Source: Mortierella alpina
Taxonomy: Eukaryota > Mortierellomycota > Mortierellomycetes > Mortierellales > Mortierellaceae
Direction: 5' to 3'
Assembly: GCA_029449245.1 (NCBI GenBank)
Contig: JANATF010000001.1
Span: 3,100,001-3,164,000 of the forward strand
DNA: 64,000 bases
This document shows positions 13,333-27,351 of this stretch, in pieces. The stretch's first letter is position 1. Every line of letters starts with the position of its first letter. The notes under the pieces were generated by a model. That model searched no databases and was not told the origin of the DNA. It saw only the letters and a program-made list of their open reading frames with translations. A program made the position numbers and the translations under genes.

Positions 13333-16300
13333 ATGCAGGACGCAAATGCAAAGCTGCCGACGCCTCCTTCCAGCTCCTCCTCGTCACGACTCGCTCGGGC
13401 CAGACCACAGCCATCGCAGCAGCGCCCACCCCACCCACTGGTCCAGCAGCACCAGCCGTTCCCTTCCTCCACCTCCTCGTTCTCGCTCCGACACTCTTCC
13501 TCCTCGTCCTCCAGCCTCTTTGGCCCAAATGACTCGACCCGCATCACCTTCACCAACGGCACAGGCCCAGTCTCCAGTCACAATAGCAGCCTGAGCAACA
13601 GCAGCTACAGCAGCAACACGTTCAGTTTTGCGGGACAGTATCAAAACCAGTCCTCCAGCGTCGATCGTCGTGCTATCAAAAGTCAGAGCTTTGTCGAATC
13701 TGCGTCCTCCGTCGGCGCAGGAACGAGGAGTGCGACTGCTGCTACTGCCAGCGCTACTGCAGCTGCAGGAGCAAGGGGTATGGCCAGTGGTCGGCTGAGG
13801 CCCTTCTCTTCTTCCTCCTCAACTGCACACGAATCTGCAGCGCTCCTGGACTCGACCTCGGAACGGAACTCGCTCTATACGATTGACGACAGCCGCCCAC
13901 ACGGCAACCTTGTTCAGTCGCCTGATTTCGAGTACGATGAGGAGGACGATGATGGCAGCCAGGTAGAGGATGGGGTGTCCTACTTTGGGACTGCAGGACA
14001 GGACTATCTACTCAAGCAGAAAAGAGCTCGTCGCGCTAGGGCACTCTGTTGGTTAGATGGACTCATGCTCGTCGTGTTCACGTCCAGCGCGTGCCTACGT
14101 CCACCAGAGACAGGTGAGGGCGGTGAACCGACCTTGTGGGTGTGGGACTGGACGAGGATACCGTGGCCACTGACGGCGATGGCCGTTGTCCGGATCATGC
14201 TGATGAGCTTCACAGTTCGCTACAGCCATGGAAACTATAATGCTATGGTGATCTTTGTCTGTGTGGTAAGGTCGTTGTCATATCCATGACGATAGGAGAA
14301 GCCGCTGATCCTTTCGGTGTTCATTAACATTTTGCTCGTTTGCCTCCTTTTTTTTTTTTTTTGTTCATGACAACGCTTTGGATATCGCCCTCAAGCTCAT
14401 CACACTGTTCACAATGTTTGAAGTCAATATGATCATCCAGCACCGCCTCGGCCTCAGTGCGTTGCTCATCACCCAGTACGCGGTATCGACTCTCCTGACC
14501 CAGCTGCACTGGATCACCTATTCTGCCCACACGCCCATGTCTGCAGCCCTGGCCTACTACGACCCACTTTTGACTGACAGCATCACGTTCTCGCGAGAGT
14601 CTCGATACATTGGCACGGCACCTCCTCATTCACGGAACCTTGCAGCAGCGACGCCTGTTCGACGTGGGACGTCCTACGGTACCATGAACGGACCGTCTCA
14701 ATTTGACACTCTGCAGGAAATGGATGAAGAGGAACGTTTGGATGATGACGACGATCAGGACGCCTTTATCAAGGTCAACGTCAACATCCGCTCCAATACC
14801 CATGCGGCCAGAGGCACCAATTATCGCTCAGAGGGACTACTGAACATCTCACATGACCAGGATGCTGCTGAGGACGAACGAGAGGATTATCTGGAAAACA
14901 TGAATGACAACGAGGACAACGACGATGAAGAGCAGGATATGGCGACGCTGCTAGCGTTTCAGGACGCCAGGAGACAGCAAGTGTATGCGTTTTCGCCAAC
15001 GGCCTCGTCGTCTGCCATGCCCGTGCGGTCGATTCTCTCGCCCCAATCTCCGCCAAGAGACTCTTCCCATCCCAATCGGACACCGCTCTCATGGGCGTTC
15101 TGCGCTGGGCAGGAGGCGTATTCGTCGTCGTACGACATGAGGATGGCGGCAGCAGGTGCATCGGGTGCGGCAGCTGTTTCGGGTGGACTGACGGTCGGAT
15201 ACACTCCGAGGAGGCGATCGTTGCGGCGGTCTAATCTGGACCCGAACGGGACTGGCAGGAGGACTTGGACCGGTGGTCATAGTATTATCTATTCTGGGAT
15301 CTTTGTTGAGGACTCGGACGACGACGATGTTGAGGTCGAGGTCGCGGCTGATGACGGAGAGGATGTTGAGGCTGATGCGGATGCTATGGCTGACGTTGAT
15401 GCAGGCGTTCATTCTGATATCCATATGGAGGTCGATGCATGTGAGGAGGCTTGCCTGCATCTACCGTTCGAGAAAACACAGGACGATCGGATACTGAGAG
15501 GATCAGATGGAGCGCATGTGGTGGTGAGCGATGGTAGAGTCAAGGCTGAATTTGACGACAACATTAAGATCGAGGTCGATGTGGCTGTGGCTGTCGAGAC
15601 AGAAGCGGAGGCCAATATTAAGGTCGAGGTGAACACGGACTCGGTCCAGACAGTAGCCGACAACACGATAGAGACCGAGGTCATGGACATCAACTCTGGG
15701 AGCAAACTGGAAGCCACGATCGAGAGTGTTGCAGTCAAGTCTGATATCACAATGATTAAAGAAACGCACACAGCAGAGACCTACGACGTCCACAAGCTGC
15801 AAGATCAGGATGTCAAGCCCGCCGATGCGCTAGTGCCGACTGCGACCTGCGAGCCGCCCGTGGATACAAAGCAGGACGATCGATCCAACCGGGAATCCGT
15901 AGTTGTCCAGGTGTCAGTGCTTCAGGACAACGACTCTGTACACGGAGGCCTGGATTTGGTCATAGGAGCCACCGAGAGCCATATGGAAAACACGCACCAC
16001 CCTCACTTCAAAGATCCAAGTGTGGACTCTGTGGATCAGGAAGCAGCTATTGACATTTCCACTCCAGGTATGCGCGCGTGTTGCGGCCCTTCGCACACAT
16101 GCAGATGCAACAATACTGGCTCAAGCGTTTATCATAGAATTTTGCTAACACGTTACAACAATTTGGGTTAGGTGGCGAACCAAATGGACGGCATATTACG
16201 GATGGACATCATCACCATGGACTCTCGACTCTCAAGTTCAACGTCTCCTCGCGCAAGGACATCACGGCCGTGGTCTGTGACGAAGACGATTGTGAGGAGC

Positions 16301-19300
16301 ATCCGTATCAGGAAAGTCCTGCAGCAGAGCTCGAAGCAGCTATTGGTTCCGGGTTTCTGGGAGGTCATATTGTACAGCTGGACATCAAGGAGAGCTCAAC
16401 ATCTGCGGTTGAGAGGACAGGCGACGGTATCAATGACTTTGAGGACTCTTCTTTACCCGGCACGATCAAAGGGTTGATCATACCTCACATACATGATCCA
16501 GATGGAAGTGGTACTGAGCTGCAAATGCCTGGCTCTGCAGACGAACTTAAGGACCGTCAACATGGAGACGAGAGCGAAGAAGGGCATGGATCTAGACAAA
16601 CGCGCGTCAGAGAGCGGATTGAAACGGTTCGAGTGGAGTTGGAGACGGACGGTCTCATTGACCCATCGAATCCTGACATCAGCGCCATCATCGCTGGACT
16701 GGAGACACCGGATACACGCTCAGCAGGACCTGTGACGACTATTGAAGACCTCTCAGAAGGCGAAGGAGGGCACAGAAGAATCCATGTGCGCGAAAGGATA
16801 GAGCAGATCACGGTCGAGGAAGACGACAGCGTTATTGGTATTATCAGGCCAGGTGGACCAGTCATTGGAGGTGCTGTTGGTGTCATTGGTGGTGTAGCTG
16901 TGGATGACCCCTCAGCAATCATCATAGATGCCACCAAGCCGCTGCCTAGACCACCCTCCCCGCATGGACAATTACGTCCAGTTCCGATCCCCGTTTCAGT
17001 ACCAGGACAATGGACTTCAATTGACGAGATTGAGCAGCCGACGGGAGTGATTACATGGGGATATGTGGACGATATCACACCATCAGACCAAGGTAGCTAT
17101 GGCATCGGGGTGGTACCGGAACCGGTCATCTATGTCCCACGGCAAAGGCCTGCCATCGTCCAGCCCTTACTACCAGCACCTGTTACCGTGGTGCGTCCAA
17201 CGGAGCCCTTCATTGCAATCGGACCGACGCGTGGACCGATCGTGGTACCCCCTCAGCCACAGCCACTGATTCCTCTCCAGCCAGCACCCAGACCTATACT
17301 GCAGCAACCGCAACCCGGGATGATCATGCGGCCCCCACCACAGCCTGTAATGTATGCGCCTCCTCGCCGCCCAATGATTATTCCGCCGCGTCCTGCCTTA
17401 CCGCCACCCATGCCAGTGATTCAGCCACCAGATCCCATAATCATGGCACCACAACCGCAGATCATCATCCCACAAGCTCAACCGCAGACCTTCATCCCAC
17501 AGGCTCAACCGCAGATCGTCATCCCGCAGGCTCAACCGCAGATCATCGCCCCGACCCGAACTATCATGCCTCAACCTGCGATCATGGCACCAGCAGCACC
17601 TATAATCCAGCCAGAATATGGCACCTATGAAACCATCGTCCCAGGTGCAGTGGGTGTCGGAGGCATCGCTGGAGGTATGGTAGGCATGGCAGGACCCTTG
17701 CAGCGGCGGCACTCAATTGCTTCCATCTACGACGACCGATCCATCGCGTCCATTTACGAGGCAGAAAATCCCTCTGTAGCCTCTGTGTATGATGACCGGA
17801 CAATTGTGTCGATTAACGGCGGCCTCCGAGGGGCAGGAGTAGGAGTAGGAGTAGGAGGAGTTCCCCTTGGAGTGCAAAGACGACAAAATTGGATGGTGGG
17901 GCGACCGCTCTCTGGAATGAACTATGGATACCATCATAATCTTGCCACCGCATCCCACGCTGCGGCTCAGGACGAACCACGGCGGACGGCTCTAATAACA
18001 GATCGGTCAGGCGGGTTAGTATGGGATCCAGAGGCGGGGATGTACGTGCGCAATCGTCACGAAGTGAGGTATTCTGACCCATTGAGGTACGATGGCGGAG
18101 ACAACTACTTCGAGGACGTGTATGCTGAGCATCGAGCTGGATCCAGCCGGAGAGGATCGTGGCAGGAGCAAGGTCTCAGCAGAGCCATGGAAGAGGATCC
18201 TAGGACTCTCGCCGTGAACCGACACGTAGCGCTCCCCTCAGAATCCGCGGATTCCGAGATGGCGTACCAGGAGATTGAGCTCGCGGATGGACCGCAGCAG
18301 TTGCAGGAGATGGTGACGGAGACGTACTTTGACACTACCAAATCGCAACTGAAGGTTCGGGAACAGAAGGGACAGTTGATAGCTGATGTGGTTCGTAAAC
18401 TGAAGGAACAACAGCAGCAGCAACAGCGGCAGGACTCGCAAGAGCTGAGGCAGGTTTCACATGCAGCCCTGCAGAAACAGCAGCCAGCGCAATCTCCGCC
18501 GTTGTCTGACCGAGATGTCATTAGTGCACCGTTGTCGCCGCCGACTGCCGTCTCGTTGCTGTCGCGGTCGCTTCAGAATCAGCAGCATCCGCCAACACTC
18601 AACATCCCAAAGCCGCCTTCGAATCCACCACCTGTGCGACTGTTGATGAATAGAGGAATGGCTGCGAATCAGTCCCAGCCCCGAGGGATGATCCCATTGG
18701 TATCGAGATCGCCCGCGCAGAAGCATTCCAATGGCACCAGTCAGGGCATGGATGAGGATGATAAGGACTCCTTGCCCATCCTCTCGACTTCGTCCAAGAA
18801 AGTGGAGACGATAATGCTTCAAGCCCGGCACCACAAGGTCCCTGTTCCGTCGGTTGAGTCGTTCACAGTCCAGGACGAAAGCGCAGGTTATCATAGGGCG
18901 CGTCCACCGGTCTCTGGAGGTGTTCTGACAGCGCTGGTGCCGGTGACAGCCGCCAGCTCAGCGCCAATGCCTGCTCGTCAAGGTGCCACTGGCAGGCCTA
19001 TCTGGGGTGTCGGCGGTATAACAGCTCCAGCGCTTGTCAGTCCGACCGGTTCATCGGTGCATCGCAAAATGCCAGATGGTCTTAATACGGCTGTGTCAGC
19101 AGCGGCTGTTGCCAGAAAAGCCAAGAAAAAGCAGCACATTCCGCCGATGAGTCGACACCAGTTGCATCCGATCCTGTTGACGGAGGGGGTCATGGCGTGT
19201 TGGAACAACGAGTTTGGTGGCGCGCTAGAGATGTTCAAAGAGCATGCAAGCACATTCCCTCGGTGGAGTCTTGCTGCAGCTGAGGTAAATGCAAAATGCA

Positions 19301-22300
19301 TGCGGGAGAAGCATTGACTACTGGTACTGTATCTTGATAATACGGCCACTGATATCACAATGCGTTGGGAACTAGGTGCACATTACACGACAATTGATCA
19401 GCGGACAGCTCTCGGAAGCTGATTCTGAACTGATAGACGCACTTCAACTTTCTGAGAAGGTCGCCACGCATATTCTGGACAAGAAGCAAGAGCTGGTGAG
19501 TGACATTCCAAGCCGTTAAAGGTTATAGGATACGCAAACGCGTATTGCTAACTTTGACCTCCTCGTCTCGTACTGATTTTGTTCCCTTCTTGTTGTGCCT
19601 TTAGGACTCGAGTTTCATGAGCTACCGATCGATTTGCAGCGCGGATGCAACGTTAGTTATGGTGAACGACCATATTCTTCGGCAAAACTACAAGTGGGAT
19701 TGTGAGATGGCCTTCTACGACACACTGCTCTATCGAGGCATTCTCCAACTCACGTCGTCCTCAGACACTAAAGGAACATTCTCGGACATCAAAGGGGGAT
19801 TGCAGCTCAGGCGTGCCTGGAAAGGATACATGCGGATCAAGCAGGAAATAGAGGCAGCCAAAGAAAAATGGCAGAAACTATCAGCTATCGTTGAAGAAAG
19901 CGGTCGACATAAGGAAGGATCAGTAGAGCAAGAGAACAGACCTCCAGCAGTCAACAACGGGCATGCGCATGCGCATGCAAAGACCTCAGGAGCGCCCTCG
20001 GTTCACGTTGGAGCGAGCGCTCTGCCTCCTCGACCTACTAAAACAACGACGATGCCTGTTGCGATTCCACCAACAGCGTCTAATGCCAAGAGGAACACTA
20101 CTCTTTTTTCTACCTCCCAGCCTACGGAGGGCTCGCGCTGGTCCATCTTTGGTCGGAGAGGCAGTGTCAGCCATTCTGCAGCCTCGCTGTCGACATCTCC
20201 AGCAGAAGGAGCCGAGATTGCACTAGAGACTAGCAATCGTACTCGATCCAAGTTCATGTCGTCCTCCCATCCTGTTGCCCCCAAAGGACTAGCCAGCGCA
20301 TTACGGGACCAGGCCAAGGCTGTCGAAGAGTTCAAGACTGCTGTGCGAGTGCTAGAGGATGTTGAGGACTATCTGCATTACGGACTTGGGCTGTTCTTTT
20401 TCATTGTGTCGATAGTGCCAAAGTCGCTTCTCCCCGCCTTAAAAACCATTGGCCTGCAGTCGAACCACGAGCAAGGCATCAAGCACCTCGAAGCCGTATT
20501 TACTCGCAAGAATGGCAGAGGTAAGACAAAAAAACCACACTTCTGAGGTTGCGTCCTTTGAACTGAAGTTGAGAAGGCTGTCATCGCTAACGGTTAGCCC
20601 TCAATCGTTCTTCGTCCTGTTAGCACCCTTTGCGGCGCTCTTTCTACTTATCAACTATCTCTTCCTTCCCCGGGGTATGGACGATCCGAAGATCTCTCTT
20701 GGAAGAGCAGGCGAGATCATTAACGAGTGCCTCAAGAACAGTCCGTACGTCCGCGTGTATATTGGTGTCTTGAAGCTATGTGATCATTCAGAAGCAAGAC
20801 TAATGATGCCTGTTAATCTTAACTGCCTCTACATGTTTGACAACGCAACAGCAATGGCTCGAGCTATCTTTTGATGGCATGCCATCACGCGCGCAAGACA
20901 GGCAGCATGATACCTGCAGCCCTGAACCATATCACACGCGGAATTCAGACCTGTGAAGCCGCTGGGATCCCTTCGATCAATTACCGTTTTGAGCTCGGCC
21001 TGACTTTTTTCATCAACCAAGAGTTTGGTAAAGCCGCCGATATCTTTGAAATCCTATGGAGGCGGTTTACCATGAACATGGCGATTGGTGGTAATGGGTC
21101 TGGTGCTGCTGGCATGGAAGGAGGACGGAGGAGAAAAGGAAGAAGTAGCAGTCTCGGATCCAGCCTTCAGGCACAACTGGCCGCTGCTGTCCAGTCTCCC
21201 GTCGGTGGGATGGAGGATGAGGAAGAGGACGATTTTGAGTTGGCTCCGTTCTGCGGATTGTGTCTGGTGGCGAGCAAGGTGGTGATGCGACTGGGACAAG
21301 AAGGGTACTTTGAGTACGGCCGGGACGGGTTTGGTCGTGGAGGCGACGAGGTGACATCGATATTATCGGCGGCGGGCGTTTCTTCTTCCGAGGGTGTCTC
21401 TGGATCGACCACGCCGCTAAATTACCCGCGCGCAGGACCCGAGTTTGACCTTTTGATGGCGGCGCAGGAGGTGCTGGCGATGATGGCGGGCTCGGATGTA
21501 GGAGGATCGACCATGAAATCGACATCGGGCGGGTCTATCTTTGAACATACCAAGGCGGGATCGAATCAGAGCACCTGGAGCAATAAGGACGTGGAGGGAT
21601 CAAGTGCACACCTGCAACCACCACCTGCTCAAGCTGGCAAGGTAAATGTCTGTGGTCTACGGGATCTAGGGAGAGGTGGAGTTATGTAGGCGCTACCTCG
21701 AACTGACCCTGTGCACGCACTTCTTTGTTTTCTATTCATCATTAGCTGAACCGCTTTAACAAGTTCGCGTGGAACCAGTGCCAAAAGAGTCTTCAGCGAG
21801 GTCGGATCTCGCCCTTCTTGCCGCTCGTGATTCTGTACCTCAGACGCGATCTTGCCTACATGAAGCCAGTGCTCCTCAGAAAGTTCCGCACCTTGGTCGA
21901 GACCATATGGAAGGCAAGTGTGCACTGCCTACAGATGCACTTTTTTCAACTGACCCACGTTTGTATAACGAATACCGTCTAATCTTTAAACTGCACATTA
22001 CAGTCCATACCCCAGCCGACCGATGGCGACACACAGGCGATCTATTTGCTGCTTAGTGCTGTGGTGCACCGGCAATTACTTCCGGATGATTCCACCTTTG
22101 CTTATACTGCTCTGACAGACTGCTTGCTGCTCGAATCCACCATCGAGAGCGAGATGTGGGTCATTCCTCACTGCCATTACGAGGTATAGAATCCTTGCGA
22201 GAGTATGTGCGATCTTCTTATTACCTATCGAACTTGATGGATACTGACAACGTCTCTTTTTTTTGGTTTCTGTTACTTAGCTTGGAGAGCTCTTGTACAA

Positions 22301-23282
22301 GAAACTTCAACTTCCACAGGCGGCTCTGGAGCAGTTTCAATGGATCGTCAAAGGTCCTGGAAAGGAGGCGCGACCGACCAGTATCTTCTACGCCCCGACC
22401 AACTCCAACTCCAACTCCAATCCACGGCTCTCCGTGTTCGGAGGAGGATTCCCTTCAGACTCGGTCACAAACCTGGTGGAGAGTGCAGCAGCAGCAGCAA
22501 CATCAGCAGTGGCCAGCGAACAAGCATCTCAAAGCAGACAAGGAGGAGGCGGCGAGAGTGGCCATTCACACTACCCATCCACTACATCCAATCACCGTCT
22601 CAGTCAGTTATTCCTAGGAGGAACTTCACCCACACCCATGCAAGGCGCCAACCCGCCCAACCCAGTGACGTTCTATAACTCGAGGTACAAAAAGTTTGAG
22701 TTTTCGCAGGTGCTCCGACACCGCAGCTCGATTTGCCTTGAACAGATCCAAAAGGTGATCGACAGTGGCGATACTGGGAGCGCGGGTTCGAGTCGTCGTA
22801 CGTCGACGAACTGGTTGAGCGGCAGCAGTAGCAGTCATAATCAGCAAGCAGCGGTGCCGAACAAGAACCCTACGGCGGCTGCTGCTGCTGGTCATGGAGG
22901 TACGATGATCACGGAAGCACAAGCACAAGCACAGCAGAGGGGCGGTCAGTCTTTGAAGCGGCATTCGTCACAGTCGGTGGAGCCCCATGGAGATCAGAGC
23001 CGAGAGACTGTAGGGGTCAAGGCTGCAAGGCTGTCGAGTGAGGCACATGCCGCGGAAGGGATGGAAGGGGTGATATCTGGCGGTGCGACTGGAAGTGTGA
23101 GTGCGAGTGCAGCAGCAGCAGCAGCGGCGGCGGCGGCAGCCAGCCAGAGCTGGAGTAACAGCGGCATCAACAACACGCTGCCCAACATTCTATCGGATGC
23201 CCAGCGCAAGCGAGGCAGCCAGCAGCTCGGCATCCCAGCACAGTTGCGACCCTCTCAGTCGTTCAATGTACTCCATAAGTAG
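13333..23282 (+). CDS. Giant protein: N-terminal multi-pass membrane region, long disordered region, C-terminal Iml2/TTC39 domain
   Basis: Ten-exon model, 3,004 aa: 13333–14265, 14396–16067, 16172–19284, 19376–19495, 19605–20520, 20624–20744, 20852–21641, 21746–21913, 22004–22183, 22281–23282. All phases join. The N terminus is Ser-rich, then hydrophobic segments lie at residues about 236–345. Residues about 350–1860 are low-complexity: acidic, Pro/Gln-rich, with a tandem IIPQAQPQ-like motif near 17455–17545. From residue about 1865 (ILLTEGVMACWNNEFGGAL onward) the sequence matches the Iml2/TTC39 (DUF3808) helical-repeat family, a membrane-associated protein of lipid-droplet and mitochondrial surfaces in yeast. 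The C-terminal exon adds poly-Ala and Ser-rich stretches. The intron at 21914–22003 has a GC donor. The acceptor at 14395 is weak. A yeast Iml2 is about 730 aa, so this could be two genes fused in the model, but no stop or clear promoter separates them. Confidence 0.62.
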
Positions 23283-23494
23283 AGAACCCTCTGATATCCA
23301 CCTACACTACAACGAACCGAAATCACAACAATAGACGGGTGGCTTTGCCTTTTTTTTTTTTTTTTTTGTGTTGCACGAGTGTTTGCATGCATTCTTTTGC
23401 TGTTCTTCTTCTTGACCATACCTCGACCCTCCTCGCTCGACCTCCTCGACCCTCCCTTTTCTCCCTCTCTCTTCCATCGCTGCAATCATCCTTC

Positions 23495-26400
23495 ATGGTC
23501 AAGAAAGTCATCGACTCGCGCATTCACACACTCATCAAGAATGGCGTGCAGTCAAAACACCGCACATTCTTCGTCCTCGTCGGAGACAAGGGCAAAGACC
23601 AGGTCGTGAACCTGCACTGGCTGCTGTCCCAGGCCCAGGTCACGGCCCGCCCCTCCGTCCTCTGGTGCTACAAGAAGGACCTCGGCTTCAGCAGCCATCG
23701 CAAGAAGCGCGAGGCCAAGATCAAGCGCGACGTCAAGCGCGGCGTCCGCGAGATCAACGAGGAGGATCCCTTTGAGCTCTTCATCTCTGTCACCAACATC
23801 CGCTACACCTACTATAAGGAGACCCAGAAGATTCTCGGAAACACCTACGGCATGTGCGTCCTCCAGGACTTTGAGGCTCTCACCCCCAACCTGCTCGCAC
23901 GCACCATCGAGACCGTCGAGGGCGGTGGAATCATTGTCCTCTTGCTCAAGAGCATGTCTTCGCTCAAGCAGCTCTACACCATGACCATGGTAAGTTTAGT
24001 TCTTGCACGTATTGTCTGCCTGCGAAGCTTGCATTTTGCATTTCTTGCATGGGTTTGCTTGATGTGATGACTGATAGACTCGTTATTCCACATTCATAGG
24101 ATGTCCACTCGAGATATCGCACAGAATCGCACGATGATGTTGTGGCTCGCTTCAATGAACGTTTTATTCTTTCTCTTGGAAGCTGCCCCTCGTGCCTGGT
24201 GGTGGATGACGAACTCAACGTTCTCCCCATCTCACTTGGAAAGAACGTCAAGCCTCTGCCCATCAAGACTGGAGAGGATGCCTTGACGGACGAGCAGCGG
24301 GACCTGATCAAGATCAAGGAGAGTGTTCAGGACCAACAACCCATGGGCGCACTCGTTGGAACAGCCAGGACAAAGGACCAGGCGATTGCCGTTATGAAGT
24401 TTATCGAGGCTATCGCAGAAAAGACCCTTCGCTCCACCGTCACCCTCACAGCCTCGCGTGGTCGCGGTAAATCCGCCGCTCTGGGTATTGCTATGGCCTC
24501 GGCCGTCGCCTACGGATACTCCAACATCTTTGTCACCTCGCCCAGCCCCGAGAACTTGAAGACCCTGTTCGAGTTTGTGTTCAAGGGATTCGACGCTCTC
24601 GGATACGAGGAGCACATGGATTATGACATTGTCCAGTCCACCAACCCAGAGTTCAACAATGCCATTGTCCGCGTCAACATTTTCAAGCGTGATCACCGAC
24701 AGACCATTCAGTACATTCAGCCCCAGGACGCCCACACCCTGGGCCAGGCAGAGTTGGTTGTCATTGATGAGGCAGCAGCTATCCCCTTGCCTCTTGTCAA
24801 GGCTCTGCTGGGACCTTACCTTGTGTTCATGGCGTCGACGATTAACGGATATGAGGGTACTGGTCGCTCTCTCTCGCTCAAACTTATCAAGCAGCTTCGT
24901 GAGCAGTCGCGCGGCTTTGTTGGAAAGGAGGCAAACGCTGCAGAGTTGGCAAAGAACAAGTCCACAGGAGTGTCCACGGGAGCCAGGACATTGCGGGAGA
25001 TTGAGCTCAAGGAGCCCATTCGTTACGCGCCCGAGGATCCCACCGAGAAGTGGCTCAACAAGTTGCTCTGTCTGGACGCCACGGTCGTGCAAAAGAACAT
25101 TTCAGGATGCCCAGCCAAGGAGGAGTGCCAGCTATTCTATGTCAACCGCGACACCCTCTTCTCGTACCACCCTGTCTCGGAGACCTTTTTGCAGCGTATG
25201 ATGGCTCTCTATGTCGCCAGTCATTACAAGAATACCCCCAACGACTTGCAGCTGCTCAGTGATGCTCCCTCTCACCACCTGTTTGTGCTCCTGCCCCCCG
25301 TTAAGGAGAACGACCGCTCATTGCCCGATCCCCTGTGCGTCCTCCAGGTCTGTCTCGAGGGTGAGATTTCAAAGCAGACGGTCCTCAACAGCTTGAGCCG
25401 TGGTGTCCGTGCGTCTGGAGATTTGATTCCCTGGTTGATTTCGCAGCAGTTCCAGGACGACGACTTTGCCTCGCTTTCGGGTGCGCGTGTGGTCCGCATT
25501 GCGACCCACCCAGACTATGTCAAGATGGGCTACGGCTCCAGGGCTCTGGAACTGCTTTCGCAGTTTTACGAGGGCCAGTTTTCGATGCTCTCGGAGGATG
25601 ATAATGAGAAGCCCGAGTACAACATGACTCGTGTCGATGATAGTGAACTGGAGGATGCCACCCTGATGACGGATGACATCAAGATCAGAGATCCCAAGAA
25701 GATGCCTCCTCTGCTGTTGAAGCTGAGCGAGAAGAAGGCTGAGAAGCTGCACTGGCTCGGTGTTTCCTACGGATTGACAGCTCCACTTCACAAGTAAGTT
25801 TTTGTTTGGGGAAAAAGTGTGTGCGACGTGTGCTTGTCATTATACAAATTTCCTAATAACTGTTGCTTGTTTGGTATCAACGAATCTTAGGTTCTGGTCA
25901 AAGGCAGGATATGCCCCCGTGTACCTTCGCCAAACGCCTAACGATTTGACAGGAGAGCACACCTGCGTTATGCTCCGCACTTTGGAATCGTCGCGTGGAC
26001 AGACACAGTGCGACCCTATGTGGTTGTCGTCTTTCTCCAAGGACTTTCACCATCGTTTCCAGAGCCTTCTTTCGTTCCAGTTCCGTACTTTCCCCTCCAC
26101 ATTGGCGCTCGCCATCCTCGAATCTGCCCGTGCAGGAAAGCAGCTTACTGGAGCAGAGGAAGAGGGCGAGGAGGACAAGGACGCTGGATCCAACGTCTCC
26201 ACTGCCTTGGTCAAGAAGTTGCGTGAGGGCAAAATGTCCCGGGAATTGGTCGACACGTTGTTCTCTGCTTACGACTTGAAGCGTCTGGAGAGCTATGCCA
26301 ACCAGCTTTTGGATTACCATGTCATTCTGGATCTTCTTCCTCAGATTGCCAGCATCTGGTTCGACGGAAAGGTGGACGACCCCAGCTTCAAGCTCACCAG

Positions 26401-27108
26401 CATCCAGGCCGCACTCTTGCTGGCCTTGGGATTGCAGCGCAAGTCCATTGATGACCTTGAGGTAAAGAGAGAGAGAGAGAGAGATGGCACCTCTCCACTC
26501 GTTTGAAAGTCGACTCTATTGACTGGTATTTTTACTCACAACTTCTTTTTTATCGTTTATAGAAGGAGATTGGACTCTCAGCTTCGCAGCTGTTGGCATT
26601 CTTCATCAAGATGATCCGCAAGTTCTCGGACTTGTTCAAGGAGCAAAAGACACGCGCCTACACCGAGGAGATTGACAGCAATCGCGCAGCGATCTCGGCC
26701 AAGGTGAACGGCAAGAGGAGCTCCAAGGAGGGCGTCGTCAACAACAAGATGAAGCGAGATGTAACCAAGGACGAGCAGTGGGACCCTAATACCGATAACT
26801 TGGACGACGAGCTCGGCAAGGAAGGGCGTGAGCGCCTTCGGGAGCTCCAGAAGGCGTCCTTGGGCGATGTGGAGAAGATGTACGCTATTGCGAATGAGGA
26901 GTCGATGGACTGGTCTATGGCTGAGGCCCAGATCGAGAAGAAGGGCAAGTCGACGGTCGTTTCTGTCAAGAACCCCGAGTCGACCAAGAAGCGGAACCTG
27001 GTCATGGGTGGAACTGCGAACGAGGTGCTGGCCCAGGAGGCCAAGGACTTTGTCCGCGGCAAGGCTTCAAGACGGGAGGGTAAGACTGCCAAGAGGCAAA
27101 AGAAGTAA
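23495..27108 (+). CDS. KRE33: RNA cytidine acetyltransferase (Kre33/NAT10/TmcA family)
   Basis: Predicted 1,101 aa; exons 23495–23989, 24100–25793, 25891–26461, 26563–27108, all GT–AG with matching phase. The enzyme makes N4-acetylcytidine in 18S rRNA and some tRNAs using acetyl-CoA and ATP, in the nucleolus (family knowledge). Visible domains in order: the N-terminal TmcA-like domain, a RecD-like helicase with Walker A (SRGRGKSAALG, residues about 282–292) and the DEAA box (VIDEAAAIPLP, about 386), a GNAT domain with the acetyl-CoA loop (HPDYVKMGYGSRALELL, about 630), a tRNA-binding region, and a Lys/Arg-rich tail suited to nucleolar targeting. Length agrees with yeast (1,056) and human (1,025). 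Start is the Met of MVKKVIDSR, which matches family N termini. Confidence 0.97.
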
Positions 27109-27302
27109 AAAAAGAACGGGGGGTCCTTCGGCAACAGTTCGTCTTCTCTCTACAGTACTCTACTTCATCTTATTTCCATTCATTCTGTTTTTTTCCACCT
27201 GGCATTTTCTATCTTTCTTTCAACTATATATGTTCATAAAAGACAACAGCATTTCATTGCAAAACCAAGACATGTGGAGTCATTAGGCTCACATGTGTAT
27301 GT

Positions 27303-27351
27303 GTGGGGGGGGGGGGGGGGGGGGGGGGGGGGGTAACAGCGTGGGGGGGGG
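27303..27351. repeat. Uninterrupted G29 tract plus G9 tract
   Basis: 27305–27333 is 29 consecutive G, followed by TAACAGC and GT, then nine G at 27343–27351. It lies between the convergent 3' ends of the KRE33-like gene and the acetate permease. It could form a G-quadruplex, and such runs are also prone to sequencing error. Confidence 0.9.
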
